Translations under genes and position numbers: made by a program
Notes under the pieces: generated by a model
The model's database searches: none
The model's input: the letters and a program-made list of their open reading frames with translations, nothing else
Told to the model about the DNA's origin: nothing
In this document: in pieces, positions 15,561 to 24,867 of the stretch
Layout: each line of letters opens with the position of its first letter
Numbering within the stretch: the first letter of the stretch is position 1
Origin: Christensenellaceae bacterium
GTDB taxonomy: Bacteria > Bacillota > Clostridia > Christensenellales > Christensenellaceae
Direction of reading: 5' to 3'
Length of the DNA: 64,000 bases
Assembly (NCBI GenBank): GCA_022846035.1
Contig: AP025580.1
Span: 1,798,001 to 1,862,000 of the forward strand

Positions 15561-15603
15561 TATCATTTTAACAGTGCGCTGACCGTACGTATCCTTGAGA
15601 AAA

Positions 15604-16443
15604 CTAAACACCGGCCTCTTCGGCGATTCGTCTGGCAGCTTCTTCGATCCCCTCATAGCGTAGTTGCGCTTTTTTCGGGTAACCAAGAGAATAATCATAC
15701 CCATAGGATGCCTCTTCAAAGGAGCCGTAAGACGGATTCGGTATCATAATATATTTTATGCCGAATTCTTCGCTGTTTTCTGTTACAATGCCCCGCCGCT
15801 CACCATTGCTTTTACGATACGTATCAATGGGAAAATCATTCAATGTATCGCCTACATACATGACAATGTCGTATTGTTCGCCAATCCTGTCAAACCGCTC
15901 CTGCTTGTCCGAATGTTCTTCTTTTAAGAAGATATGCTCCCTGTCAGCATTGGGCAAGTCGTATTTTTTAAGGTTCTCCACCGTAACGTCCGCATGCTCA
16001 AAAAGGCGGTTGGTCACATAAAAAATCTCAAATCCAAATTCGTCCGCGCGTTGCAGAAATTTCGCCGCGCCCTCTATTGGAACCGCTTTTCCCTCTGCCA
16101 CCCATGCCTGGAACGCTTCGTCGGAATAACCCTTTCCATTCAAATATATCTCCGCAATAAAGTCATAGTTATTGAGCACCGTTTCGTCAATATCTAAAAC
16201 CACCGCTTTTGGTTTTTCCCCCTCGCGTGCCGCCCCCAGCTCTTCCAGGGCGTCCGTAGCGGCCGCATATGCCTGATACCGTTCGGCCGTGCATTCCCCG
16301 CTATTCAAAATCCACTCGGCGGCAAGCGCGCTGCCCTCCACATAATCATGCGTTCCCGCCGACACGCCACAGCACAGGAACCATCCCAATAAAAATCCAG
16401 CCGCGAGAAAAACGCCCGCTATTCCAATGATTTTCTTTTTCAT
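15604..16443 (-). CDS. HAD acid phosphatase, lipoprotein e(P4)/5'-nucleotidase family
   Basis: This is a surface or secreted class C acid phosphatase, which would remove phosphate from nucleotides such as NMN or AMP. The N-terminus is hydrophobic (IIGIAGVFLAAGFLLGWFLCCG) and may be a signal anchor or a lipobox-like site around the CC pair. The DDDD signature is visible: VVLDIDETVLNN (about residue 85) holds the nucleophile Asp pair and YVGDTLNDF (about 196) the metal-binding Asp pair. YVTNR is motif II. Its 279 aa match the family. It is monocistronic with its own terminator. The substrate is not defined by sequence. Confidence 0.9.
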   Translation of the reverse strand: MKKKIIGIAGVFLAAGFLLGWFLCCGVSAGTHDYVEGSALAAEWILNSGECTAERYQAYAAATDALEELGAAREGEKPKAVVLDIDETVLNNYDFIAEIYLNGKGYSDEAFQAWVAEGKAVPIEGAAKFLQRADEFGFEIFYVTNRLFEHADVTVENLKKYDLPNADREHIFLKEEHSDKQERFDRIGEQYDIVMYVGDTLNDFPIDTYRKSNGERRGIVTENSEEFGIKYIMIPNPSYGSFEEASYGYDYSLGYPKKAQLRYEGIEEAARRIAEEAGV

Positions 16444-16485
16444 ATAAGGTCTGTCCCTTTCACAAGTAATGACTATCTCATTATA

Positions 16486-18216
16486 TCATATACAAAATAG
16501 ATGTACAGGTAAATGGGGCCCCGCAAAGGTGATAGTGACCGAAGGGAACGTGCCTTTGTGGGGAAGAGGAGCGATGGACTTCGCGACGTGTAATATCTCG
16601 ACAAAAAAGATGCCAAAAAAATGAGGGGCCCCCGCGAAAGCCCAATGGAGCATGGCGAAATGGGTTTCGCGGGGATAAAGGAGCAGCAACGGTGCATACG
16701 AAAAAGTTCCGCTTTCGCGGAACTTTGAAGTGCAGCGTAGTTTGCTGCGACGTGGTGGAGACATTGCTTTCAAATCCGAACCGTAGGCGGCCTCGACATC
16801 CTTGAGTGTGATTGTTTCCGTGCCGCCTTTGAAGTTGTAGGTGATGACGAGCCTGTCATCAAACAGGTACAGGGAGTTGACGAAAGTGTCTATGATACGT
16901 TTTTGGTATTCCCGGCTGTTTACGTCGCCGTATTTGAATTGCCCGATCCATCTCACGATCTGCTCTTTGGTGTACTTGGGCTTTTGAAGCTCCGCTTGCA
17001 GGACGGCTATCTTCAGGTTGTCCCTTTGCTTTTCCAGAGCCTCCAAACGTTCTTTTGTGGAACTGGTCAGTACGCCCTGCTGGATGGCGTTCAGCATATT
17101 CTCTATTCCGCGCTCCGTGTCGGCAAGCTGTTTTTTCAGCGCCGGGATGGTGGTGTCCTCGCTGTTTTGCAAGGCAAGGATACCGTCGGCGATCCGGTCT
17201 ATTTCCTCGTCTTTCAGAACTCGGTTGACAGTCAGGACAACAGCGGCTCGTTCGATAAAATCTTTCTTGGCCGATTTCTTCTTGCAGCCCAGCTTTCGCT
17301 TTGCCCCGGCGCACTTGTAGTAGTAATGCTTATCTCCCGTGTGGCTCGTGCCGCTTTCGCCTATCATCATGCGCTCACAGAGTCCGCAAAACAATTTAGT
17401 TGTCAACAGGTAGTCAACGTCCGCTTTTGCCGTTGCCGGCGCACGTTTGTTTTTCTCCAGCCGCGCCTGCACCCGGTAGAATAGATCGTCCGATAAGATC
17501 GCGGGAACGCCGCCGGGGATAACGACGTCCTGATATTGATATTCGCCGATATACTTGCGGTTTTTCAAAATGCGGTTGAAGCTGTTGGGAGAGAATGGCT
17601 TGCCGTTTTTCGTTTTCAGCCCCCTCCTGTTGAAGTCCTCCACGATGGTGCGGACGATCTCACCGTCGGCATATCTTTGAAATATCTCCCGTACTATCGG
17701 AGCCGTAACCGGGTCGAGGACAAGCTTCTGCTCATCGCCCAGCAGATAGCCGAGAGGGATTCCGCCGCCGTTATTCCTGCCCTTTAAGGCGTTCTCCTTT
17801 TGCCCTCTATGGATTTTTTCGGACAGCTCGGCGGAGTAATATTCGGCATAGCCTTCAAGCATGGATTCCAGTATTATCCCCTCCGGCCCGTCGGAGATGT
17901 TTTCCTTTACGGAGATGACCTTGACGCCGTTCTTTTTGAGAATCCGTTTATAGTGGGCGCTGTCGTAGCGGTCGCGGGAGAAACGATCAAGCTTCCATAT
18001 CAGCACCACATCGAACAGCTTGCGCTCACTGTCCTTTATCATGTTCTGGAACTCCGGCCTGTCCGCGGTTCTGGCGGACAAGGCTCTGTCGATGTAACTG
18101 CGGAGGACGGTGATGCCGTTTCTTTCGGCATACTCCGTACACTCGCGGAGCTGACCTTCAATGCTTTCTTCTCGCTGGCTGTCCGAGGAATAGCGGGCGT
18201 AGATCACGGCTTTCAT
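16486..18216 (-). CDS. Large serine recombinase
   Basis: This 576-aa site-specific recombinase would integrate or excise a mobile element. The N-terminal resolvase domain has the catalytic Ser10 in YARYSSDSQRE and the Arg-bearing DRFSRDRYD. It is followed by the recombinase domain (IPLGYLL to KYIGEYQYQ), a zinc ribbon (CGLCERM ... CAGAKRKLGC) and a coiled coil (ALKKQLADTERGIENMLNAIQQ). The start at 18216 has GGAGGTGG and overlaps the upstream regulator by four bases. The last 75 or so residues (after DVEAAYGSD) lose recombinase character and look like translated repeat DNA, so the natural stop may have been replaced by element-junction sequence. Confidence 0.9.
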   Translation of the reverse strand: MKAVIYARYSSDSQREESIEGQLRECTEYAERNGITVLRSYIDRALSARTADRPEFQNMIKDSERKLFDVVLIWKLDRFSRDRYDSAHYKRILKKNGVKVISVKENISDGPEGIILESMLEGYAEYYSAELSEKIHRGQKENALKGRNNGGGIPLGYLLGDEQKLVLDPVTAPIVREIFQRYADGEIVRTIVEDFNRRGLKTKNGKPFSPNSFNRILKNRKYIGEYQYQDVVIPGGVPAILSDDLFYRVQARLEKNKRAPATAKADVDYLLTTKLFCGLCERMMIGESGTSHTGDKHYYYKCAGAKRKLGCKKKSAKKDFIERAAVVLTVNRVLKDEEIDRIADGILALQNSEDTTIPALKKQLADTERGIENMLNAIQQGVLTSSTKERLEALEKQRDNLKIAVLQAELQKPKYTKEQIVRWIGQFKYGDVNSREYQKRIIDTFVNSLYLFDDRLVITYNFKGGTETITLKDVEAAYGSDLKAMSPPRRSKLRCTSKFRESGTFSYAPLLLLYPRETHFAMLHWAFAGAPHFFGIFFVEILHVAKSIAPLPHKGTFPSVTITFAGPHLPVHLFCI

Positions 18217-18572
18217 TTCGCATCCACCTCCGAGAGCATCTGCACAAGCGTTGCCTTCAATCGTTCGTTCATAGCCGAGCCGGGGTCGAAGCACATTTCC
18301 ACGAACCGCGCCATTTCGGGATTGTTCAGGCCGAGCTTCACACAGTTGTTGTAGATCATGCCGTGTGGATCGTCCGTCCTGCCGAAAATGTAGTCTAGCG
18401 ATACGTCAAAGTAGTCGGCGTATTTCAGAAAAACCTCCGGGGAGGGCGTGGAATCGTCGATTTCATACCGGGCAAGGGCGGATTGGGAAACGTCAAATTC
18501 CTTTGCCAGCTTTGCCTGCGAGAGCCTGACGCTTTCGCGCAAACCTCGCAGCCGTTCACCGATGATTTTCAA
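18213..18572 (-). CDS. XRE-family helix-turn-helix regulator
   Basis: This 119-aa Cro/CI-type DNA-binding protein has an N-terminal helix-turn-helix (LSQAKLAKEFDVSQSALARYEIDDSTPSPEVFLKYADYFDVSLDYIFG, about 18-66). A C-terminal part of unknown role ends in a short helix. Its last four bases overlap the recombinase start (ATGA), so the two are translationally coupled and it probably represses the recombinase operon. Confidence 0.9.
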   Translation of the reverse strand: MKIIGERLRGLRESVRLSQAKLAKEFDVSQSALARYEIDDSTPSPEVFLKYADYFDVSLDYIFGRTDDPHGMIYNNCVKLGLNNPEMARFVEMCFDPGSAMNERLKATLVQMLSEVDAK

Positions 18573-18947
18573 GGCTGCGTCACCTCCTTTTCTGTTTCAA
18601 ATATACCCGAAAACAGAGAACATGTCAATGACATATTCACATAACGCCGCGATTCTCTGACGCGCCGCAGGCGAAGAAAGCTCCGCAGGAGCGCAGCCGA
18701 TTTTGCAAAAATCGTTCAAAGGGGCTTGGGGACAAATCTCCCCAACAAGCGAAAAGTGGCTCCAGGCCGCCTTGCTTGCCAGTCCGTTTTCCGTTCTGCA
18801 AAGGCACACTATTTTTAATCGAGGGCGCGCCCGGCAGAATACGATCAAGGACAGAACCCCGCGATTCCGTGCAACATTAAGATAGCGCAACAGACAAGAC
18901 AGGCAAGCACAAGCTGTGCCTGCCCGCCCTGATCTCAGATTGATTTG
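18573..18947. other. Gene-free stretch of 375 bp with inverted repeats
   Basis: No convincing gene is seen. The first 35 bp are the leader of the XRE gene (AAAGGAGG at about 18585). The rest is GC-rich with several short inverted repeats, including GGGGCTTGGGGACAAATCTCCCC near 18720, and ends in the hairpin repeat at 18907-18928 just past the surface protein stop. Confidence 0.5.
18907..18928. repeat. Hairpin repeat, copy 1
   Basis: A 22-bp sequence reading GCACAAGCTGTGCCTGCCCG plus CC is shared with 20926-20947 in the same orientation. Both copies lie in imperfect or perfect palindromes (CAGGCACA/TGTGCCTG) and together flank the sortase-anchored protein gene. This copy is also just downstream of that gene and may terminate it. 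Confidence 0.7.
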
Positions 18948-20159
18948 TTATTGTGTCTTTCTGCGCTTCTGAGCGAAAACAGCGATTCCCACAAGAGCGC
19001 CGCCGCTGACAAGCAGGAGTGCAAGCCAGAGGGTCGTGTTGCTGTTGTCTCCAGTTTGCGGCGGTTTAATCATGGGAGGAACGGGTGTGGGATTGGGATG
19101 GTAATGGCCACCACCGCCACCGCCGACATACGTCCATTGTGCAACATAGGTGACGTTGCCGGTTACGGTGGCGCTCCATACGGGCTTCCAGCCGTCAAAG
19201 CGATAGCCATAGCGATAGGTGCTTCCCTTAAATGCGGGGGTAGTATCTCCGGCCTTGAGGTCAGCATAATTCTCGGTAGCAAATATACTGCCGTTCATAC
19301 CATCGCTGTAAGTGACGGTGTAGCGGGTCTGAACCTCATGATTGTCGCAGACGACCCAAATACCCATCTGCTTGACTTCCTCCACGGGCATCCACATTTT
19401 CTTTTCAGGGTCATACTTTACCTTGAAAGACAATCCCTCTGTGGTCTGCGTGGAGAGTACCCTGTGCATAATGCCCGTGTCGGTGCTGAACTGATTGCAA
19501 TATACAGAGGGAATAAGGGTAATGGTACTCTCGTACATGCCATCATTAAGTTTGGGCTCCGTAGAGGTAAAGCCTCCGTTGAGCAAACCGTAATATCTGC
19601 CGGATTGCTGACCGGCGGGAACGTTTGTGCAGAGTACCGCAACAATTTTATCATTCAGACCACTGATATTGTCGGTCGTGGGGTGGTCGGGCTTTGGCAT
19701 CAGATGGTTACCATCGCAGGTAAAGTGTAGAGCTTTATTTTTGGGCATCGCACCGTCAAGCATCCACTTGTTTCCTTCATATTTCAGCTTGAACTGAATC
19801 GGTGTAGTGAAGTCAGTAGAGTGAGTCATATCTGGGGTATGTGTGCTACCCGTGTCCTTGTCAAATTGATCTTTATAGGCGGATTTCTCGACAGAAATAA
19901 TAACCGTCCAGACCTCCCCTTCCTTTATAACTTTAGAAGCGGAAAAGCCGTTTGGCAGTTGGCCGTACTGCTTGCTCTCGTTGGTCGTTGTGCAGGTGCA
20001 AGTGACCAAATCGTCGGGAATCGTAATGCCCTCTAAATCCTTTGTCAGGTCAAAGGTTGGCGCCCCCTCCGCGGTTGGCGCCCCATCCGCCAGCGCCAAG
20101 CCCGGCAGCATGCAAACTGCCAAGGCAAGCACAAGTAAGAATGCAAGTGATTTTTTCAT
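18948..20159 (-). CDS. Cell-wall-anchored surface protein with InlB-type repeat
   Basis: This 403-aa secreted protein is probably linked to peptidoglycan by a housekeeping sortase. It has a signal peptide (LAFLLVLALAVCMLPGLALA) and a central part of two similar segments around ITIPDDLVTCTC...STHTPDMTHS and IVAVLCTNVPAG...GIMHRVLST. An InlB B-repeat-like module follows (YTVTYSDGMNGS ... YRFDGWKP ... VTYVAQW, about 282-345), then a Gly then Pro-rich wall-spanning linker. The sorting signal is PPQTGD with a hydrophobic segment (LWLALLLVSGGALVGIAVFA) and a KRRKTQ tail. The motif lacks the Leu of LPxTG (P-P-Q-T-G). The two central segments look like an internal duplication. Function unknown; adhesion or carbohydrate contact is typical for such proteins. 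Confidence 0.88.
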   Translation of the reverse strand: MKKSLAFLLVLALAVCMLPGLALADGAPTAEGAPTFDLTKDLEGITIPDDLVTCTCTTTNESKQYGQLPNGFSASKVIKEGEVWTVIISVEKSAYKDQFDKDTGSTHTPDMTHSTDFTTPIQFKLKYEGNKWMLDGAMPKNKALHFTCDGNHLMPKPDHPTTDNISGLNDKIVAVLCTNVPAGQQSGRYYGLLNGGFTSTEPKLNDGMYESTITLIPSVYCNQFSTDTGIMHRVLSTQTTEGLSFKVKYDPEKKMWMPVEEVKQMGIWVVCDNHEVQTRYTVTYSDGMNGSIFATENYADLKAGDTTPAFKGSTYRYGYRFDGWKPVWSATVTGNVTYVAQWTYVGGGGGGHYHPNPTPVPPMIKPPQTGDNSNTTLWLALLLVSGGALVGIAVFAQKRRKTQ

Positions 20160-21118
20160 TGGTTATCCCCTTTCGCATTTTTTATTTTATAAACAACACA
20201 AAAAATACCGCTTCGGTGCTTTACGCCGCAGCGGTATTCAATGTATGCTTATGTACTTTTGAACAACCCAAAAAGGCGGGGTTAGTCGCCTGCCTGCCTG
20301 CCTGCCAAAATTATAGTAGTGGCGGTCATAGTGCTGTCAAGTCCTTTCCGCACAATTTATCCGCAAGCCTTTATGATTATGCAGATATTTATATTATACG
20401 GACAGGGCATAAAATTTACGTTAAGCAGCGGAAAATAACGGCATGAGGTTGAAAAATGCGGCAATGAAATGAGTGTCATACACCCCAAGCAAAACAAGCG
20501 GAAAGATTTCAATAGTTTCCCATATATCAAGAATATATTTTTTAAGAACGGTTTGCATGACAAGCCGTTTTTTCGCGCCCTTTTTCAAAAATTTATCCTC
20601 AATCTTTGGCAAAACGCGCTTGTCTGGCTTTGTAGGTAGTAGCGGGGGAAATCAGCGGCTTTACGGCGGGGGCAGAGCGTGAGCTGTCAGAGCAAGATTC
20701 TACCGAGGTTCCATAATTCGCCGTCCGCTCATTCTGTCCCATCGGAATCTTGTTGGGGAGTGCCTTCCCCAAACCCTGCTTCACGCAAACTCTCCCGCGC
20801 CGCCACCATACGAAGATAGACAGCAAACGACAGCGTCGGGTACGCCTTAAAGCAGGGCGCACCCGACTACAACTCCGGTTGAAAATCCAATATCTACAAT
20901 CGCCAGAATGTGTATGGGCGGGCAGGCACAAGCTGTGCCTGCCCGCCTTGTCTGCCAAAAAGCGCGGCGGGCGGCAGCAGTCAATGGCGCGAAGCGTTCA
21001 TCTTGACCATTGACGGCTGGCGGCTGCTGCGCTACGGCCCTTGCCAATCTGCAAGCCACAGAACAATTTCGGTAGCCGCTGCCCAAATTACGCTGTCAGC
21101 CGCTCCGTTCCCGTGGTA
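20160..21118. other. Gene-poor stretch of about 960 bp
   Basis: No reading frame here has convincing coding character. A minus-strand frame at 20599-20958 is rich in Arg, Ser and Cys and has no recognisable domain. The sequence near the left end (20165-20270) includes the leader of the surface protein gene. The right half is GC-rich, holds the palindromic repeat at 20926-20947 and resembles sequence that accompanies mobile-element ends in Clostridia, so it may be a decayed element. Confidence 0.45.
20926..20947. repeat. Hairpin repeat, copy 2
   Basis: This is the same 22-bp sequence as at 18907-18928. Here it is part of a perfect palindrome with a 14-bp stem (GGCGGGCAGGCACA / TGTGCCTGCCCGCC) and a 3-base loop at 20918-20947 or so. 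Confidence 0.75.
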
Positions 21119-21147
21119 TTGACGTGCAGCATCGCCGCTGCTATAAT
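21119..21147 (+). promoter_or_regulatory. Promoter for small accessory gene
   Basis: TTGACG (21119-21124) and TATAAT (21142-21147) are 17 bases apart on the plus strand, about 120 bp upstream of the small gene at 21267. Confidence 0.6.
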
Positions 21148-21266
21148 AAAAGCACAATTTCAGACACAGGACACCATGCAGACACCGCAAGCCTTGCTTG
21201 ATAGCGTGTCTGCTTTTCATTTCAAAAAGGGAGCGGCTGTTCTCGGAAAGGAGAAGAAGCGAAGCG

Positions 21267-21458
21267 ATGTCAACATTCAGCGGTCGGAAAAACAGTGGCA
21301 TGGAGATCCCGGATTACGCCATTGAACGCATCGCCCGCTGCCTGTTGCCCATGATCCAAGCGTATTATGAAAGCGGCGAAGGGCAGGCGGAGCTGGCGGC
21401 GTGGAATGAAAAGAAAGACGCTGAAGACGCAAGAGAACACGAAATACAGACGGCATGA
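21267..21458 (+). CDS. Small conserved mobile-element protein
   Basis: This is a 63-aa acidic protein with no named domain. The core (MEIPDYAIERIARCLLP then MIQAYYESGEGQAELAAWN) is a pattern seen in short proteins of clostridial conjugative elements. It is predicted to be helical. The start at 21267 has AAGGAG about 13 bases upstream; an ATG at 21300 is the alternative. A good promoter lies upstream and it reads toward the DUF6061 gene, which is convergent. Confidence 0.6.
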   Translation: MSTFSGRKNSGMEIPDYAIERIARCLLPMIQAYYESGEGQAELAAWNEKKDAEDAREHEIQTA

Positions 21459-21499
21459 AAAAGTGAGGGAGTGCGCCGGGCGCACTCCCTTTTGCGTAT

Positions 21500-21748
21500 T
21501 CAGTTTTCGTAGGGCTTGTACTCCGTGACGGCGTTCAGATACGCCTCGACGTCGCCATTCAGAATAAGTTCGGCATAGGCCAGCGGGTCGTTGTAGATGA
21601 GGTAGTCCAACTCAGAGCGCTGGAAGAGGTTGTCCGCCACCTCGTTCTCCACGGCGGTGCAATTTATGGAGTAAATACTCCCATCCGTGAAGTGAAGTTC
21701 CACGCAGGCGGTATCTATATTGAACGCACAGCTTATGAGCTTTTCCAT
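21500..21748 (-). CDS. DUF6061-like small protein
   Basis: This 82-aa protein resembles the DUF6061 family of small accessory proteins in gut Clostridia. The pattern is LISCAFNIDTACVELHF, a Thr/Asn pair before CTAVENEVADN, then QRSELDYLIYNDPLAYAELIL. GGAGG precedes ATG 21748 by eight bases. Function unknown. It is convergent with the small gene at 21267 and lies next to the tmRNA terminator, at the edge of the accessory patch. Confidence 0.72.
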   Translation of the reverse strand: MEKLISCAFNIDTACVELHFTDGSIYSINCTAVENEVADNLFQRSELDYLIYNDPLAYAELILNGDVEAYLNAVTEYKPYEN

Positions 21749-21810
21749 GGGTATATCCTCCTGAATTTGATGTTATTCTATCCCGAAACTAAACTTCAAT
21801 ATCCTTGATA

Positions 21811-21857
21811 AAAACAAGAAATCCGAACCCCTGACCGATTGGTCTAAGGTTCGGATT
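21811..21857 (-). terminator. Terminator of tmRNA
   Basis: AATCCGAACC pairs with GGTTCGGATT (21820-21829 and 21848-21857), followed on the minus strand by TCTTGTTTTT. It lies 10 bases beyond the CCA end of ssrA. Confidence 0.88.
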
Positions 21858-21866
21858 ATCTTGCAT

Positions 21867-22251
21867 TGGTGGAGGCGGCGGGAGTCGAACCCGCGTCCGA
21901 AAGCCTGCCCGACCAAATTTCTACAAGCTTATTGACTTTTGTTAAATTCCCTCTTTTAGGCCCCCAGTCACAAAAACCGTAAGAGGTAGCTTCATAAAAT
22001 CCGTATTGCCGCAAAGCTTTGGCAATATAGTACCCTGTTTTGAATTTGCTCCCGATTCTCTCCCAAACAGGAAAGGAGAGATCGGAAGGCTGCTATTTAA
22101 TTAAGCAGCGAGCAGAGCGGGAGAACCCACCTCTGCAGTTTTGTTTGTTTTAGCATTTGTATTTAAGTCAGATTTTTTAACGCAGAACTTCTGAAACTGC
22201 GGCTTGCTTATCGGCCTCACAAATGCCCCCGTCGAAACCATTTACGCCCCC
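21867..22251 (-). ncRNA. ssrA: Transfer-messenger RNA
   Basis: The tmRNA tags proteins from stalled ribosomes and, with SmpB, releases the ribosome. Both halves of the tRNA-like domain are present. The 5' end is GGGGGCGTAAATGGTTTCGA and the 3' end carries the T-arm GGTTCGACTCCCGCC followed by the encoded CCA (TGG at 21867-21869 on the plus strand). The tag reading frame ends SPALLAA then TAA (about 22102-22104), a typical hydrophobic degradation signal. The length of about 385 nt is normal. smpB is immediately upstream in transcription direction. Confidence 0.95.
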
Positions 22252-22276
22252 ATATGCAGTTGTATTTTAAATGCCT

Positions 22277-22720
22277 TTACACCCTTCTTTCCATATCCCT
22301 CTTAATCGCTTTTTCCTTAAGATCGTGCCGTTTATCATAAAGATGTTTGCCACGGCATACGCCGATCTCCAGCTTGACCTTACCCGCTTTCAGATACATT
22401 TTCAGTGGAATGAGCGTCAGCCCTTTCTGGGATGTGAGCCCCAAAAGCTTCATGATTTCGCGCTTATGGAGCAGCAGCTTGCGCGCCCTAAGTGGATCGC
22501 GGTTGAAAATATTCCCTTTCTCATATGGGCTGATGTGCATATTATTTACAAACGCTTCGCCGTTTTTTACCTGCACATACGAATCCCGCAGGTTCACCTT
22601 CGCCATACGGCACGATTTGACCTCCGTGCCTACAAGCTCAATGCCCGCTTCGTATTTATCGTCTATGAAATAATCGTGCCACGCTTTCTTGTTTTGCGCG
22701 AGCAGCTTTTCCCCGCTCAT
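22277..22720 (-). CDS. smpB: SsrA-binding protein
   Basis: SmpB binds the tRNA-like domain of tmRNA and places it in the ribosomal A site. The 147-aa protein carries the family landmarks [43 protein letters not shown] and HISPYEKGN. The C-terminal basic tail [14 protein letters not shown] acts in the decoding centre. It lies between rnr and ssrA in the same orientation, the common Gram-positive order secG-rnr-smpB-ssrA. Confidence 0.97.
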   Translation of the reverse strand: MSGEKLLAQNKKAWHDYFIDDKYEAGIELVGTEVKSCRMAKVNLRDSYVQVKNGEAFVNNMHISPYEKGNIFNRDPLRARKLLLHKREIMKLLGLTSQKGLTLIPLKMYLKAGKVKLEIGVCRGKHLYDKRHDLKEKAIKRDMERRV

Positions 22721-22766
22721 AAATCTTTCCTTTTCCTTAGGGTACTGTTCCTATTATACCTTAACT

Positions 22767-24848
22767 TTATGCAAACGTAAATTCAATTTTTGATGCCGCT
22801 ACATCTGCCGAAACCACGCGTATCATGACCTTGTCGCCCAGCGTGATACGCTTCTTGGTGTGCTGCCCGATCACGCAGTACTCCTTTTCATAATAAACGT
22901 AATAATCATCTTTCAAACTGCCGAGGGGGATCATCCCTTCGATCGTATTCGCCAGTTCCGCAAAGATGCCGAACCGCGTTACCCCTGACACAACCGCCGG
23001 AAATACCTGCCCGACAAAACGCGTCATATATTCCGTCATTTTTAGGTCGGTTGCAGCGCGCTCCGCCTCGATCGCGTTGCGTTCCCGCGCGCTTGTCTGC
23101 GCCGCCACCTCCGGCAGTATTTTATTCAGGTGCCGGATATAACCATCGTCCATCCGCCCGTCTAAAACCGCCTTTATGATACGGTGTATCTGCAAATCCG
23201 GATAGCGCCTAATCGGCGAGGTAAAATGGCAATACCGGTCCGCCGCCAGTCCGAAATGTGAAATCGGCTCCGTCGCGTATTTTGCTTTTTTCAGCGCACG
23301 CAGCGTCACGCGGTTCACGATCGCCGCCTCATCCGTTCCCTCCACTTGCTCAAGCACATCCTCGATGGCGTGCGGATGGATATTTTGAAAACCTTTGAGC
23401 CTGATACCAAAATTGCCGAGGAACACCGCAAGCTCTTTCATCCTGTCGCCGTCCGGCTGCTCATGGATACGGTATAAAAACGGCAGTTCCATATAATAAT
23501 ATTGCTCTGCCACCGTAATATTCGCGCACAGCATAAATTCCTCGATCAGCTTTTCCGCGTCACCGCGGTTGCGGATACGTACATCCACCGGCATGCCCCG
23601 GTCGTTTAAAATAATGTCCGCCTCGTCGATATTGAAGTCAATGCTTCCTTTTTCGAAACGGCGTTTACGCAACTGTTTTGCCAGCGCGTTCATTTGCCTG
23701 AGCGTTTCCGCGATTTTTGCGTAATTCTTTGTTTCCTCCGCGTCCCCCTCAAGGATACGGTTCACGCCGTCGTAGGTCAAGCGGTAGGATGAACGGATCA
23801 CCGTATTCTCAATCGTATGCGAAACCGTCTCGCCTTTTCCGTTTAGCTCCATGATACAGGAAAGCGTCAGCTTATCTTCGCCCGCATTCAGCGAACACAG
23901 GTCGTTGGACAACTCCTCCGGCAGCATAGGAACAACTCTATCCACCATGTATACGCTGGTGCCGCGTTTTAGCGCCTCCTTGTCAAGCGGCGTAGACTCC
24001 CGCACGTAATGGCTCACGTCGGCAATATGCACCCCGAGCTCATAGTTCCCATTATCAAGTATCCGCAGGGAGACCGCGTCGTCCAGATCCTTGGCGTCTG
24101 CGCCGTCGATGGTAAAGACCACCCGATCCCGCAGGTCGAGTCTTCCGGCCATGTCCTGCTTTTCACGAGTCAGCTCCTGCGCCTGCTGCCTGCATGGCTT
24201 ATCAAACTCCGCTATCAGGCCAAACCTGCGCGCATAGCTAAGAATATCGACTCCCACATCCCCCGCGCGGCCCAACACTTCCGTTACCTTACCTTCCGCG
24301 CTCTTGCCGCGCAGAGCGCGGCGCGTGATCGATACGACTACTTTCTGGCCGCTTTTCAGTCCTTTGGACCTTTCCTTGGGGATATATATATCATCCACAT
24401 TACGGTCGTCGCTTACCACAAAGACCGTGCTGTTTTTTTTCACCACCGTGCCCACTGTGGTGATGGGCAGCTGCGAGAATATCTTGACTACCGCTCCCTC
24501 AAGGCTCTTACCTGCTTCCTGGCGTTTTGCAAGCTTCACAAGCACATCCTCGCCGTTCATCGCGCCATTCTTTTTTGACGGCGGAATGAAGATGTCGTCC
24601 ATCCAGTCGGGCGTGCGCAAAAAGGCAAAGCCGCCCTGCTTGCAATTGATCTGCCCTCGGAAAAGCCCTACGGTAGACGCAAGCGTATATTTCCCATGCT
24701 TTGTTTTTGCGATCCGGTATTCTTCTTCCAATTCACCGAGCACTGGCATAAGCGTTTCCAGCGGAACATCCAGCTCATGCGCTAAATCCTCCGGTGTACT
24801 ATATATTTTATTTTCTATGACCTCTAAAGCCTGTTCTCGTATATCCAA
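22767..24848 (-). CDS. rnr: Ribonuclease R
   Basis: RNase R is a processive 3'-5' exoribonuclease that degrades structured RNA and, with tmRNA and SmpB, defective mRNA. It has a helical N-terminal domain, cold-shock domains (FRGQINCKQGGFAFLRTPD), the RNB catalytic domain with TIDGADAKDLDDAVS (metal-binding Asp cluster, about residue 255) and a C-terminal S1 domain ending at VMIRVV. I place the start at TTG 24848, because AGGAAAGGAA precedes it. The in-frame ATG at 24866 and TTG at 24869 fall on the T tract of the secG terminator and have no free ribosome binding site. Confidence 0.93.
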   Translation of the reverse strand: MDIREQALEVIENKIYSTPEDLAHELDVPLETLMPVLGELEEEYRIAKTKHGKYTLASTVGLFRGQINCKQGGFAFLRTPDWMDDIFIPPSKKNGAMNGEDVLVKLAKRQEAGKSLEGAVVKIFSQLPITTVGTVVKKNSTVFVVSDDRNVDDIYIPKERSKGLKSGQKVVVSITRRALRGKSAEGKVTEVLGRAGDVGVDILSYARRFGLIAEFDKPCRQQAQELTREKQDMAGRLDLRDRVVFTIDGADAKDLDDAVSLRILDNGNYELGVHIADVSHYVRESTPLDKEALKRGTSVYMVDRVVPMLPEELSNDLCSLNAGEDKLTLSCIMELNGKGETVSHTIENTVIRSSYRLTYDGVNRILEGDAEETKNYAKIAETLRQMNALAKQLRKRRFEKGSIDFNIDEADIILNDRGMPVDVRIRNRGDAEKLIEEFMLCANITVAEQYYYMELPFLYRIHEQPDGDRMKELAVFLGNFGIRLKGFQNIHPHAIEDVLEQVEGTDEAAIVNRVTLRALKKAKYATEPISHFGLAADRYCHFTSPIRRYPDLQIHRIIKAVLDGRMDDGYIRHLNKILPEVAAQTSARERNAIEAERAATDLKMTEYMTRFVGQVFPAVVSGVTRFGIFAELANTIEGMIPLGSLKDDYYVYYEKEYCVIGQHTKKRITLGDKVMIRVVSADVAASKIEFTFA

Positions 24849-24867
24849 ATATTTTCCTTTCCTCATC

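Noticed and set aside
20599-20958. Minus-strand frame of 119 codons in the gene-poor stretch
   Set aside because: Arg/Ser/Cys-rich composition, no domain, no good start site. More likely decayed or non-coding sequence.
21867-21905. tRNA-like sequence with CCA end
   Set aside because: It is the 3' half of the tmRNA, not a separate tRNA gene; the 5' half is at about 22220-22251.
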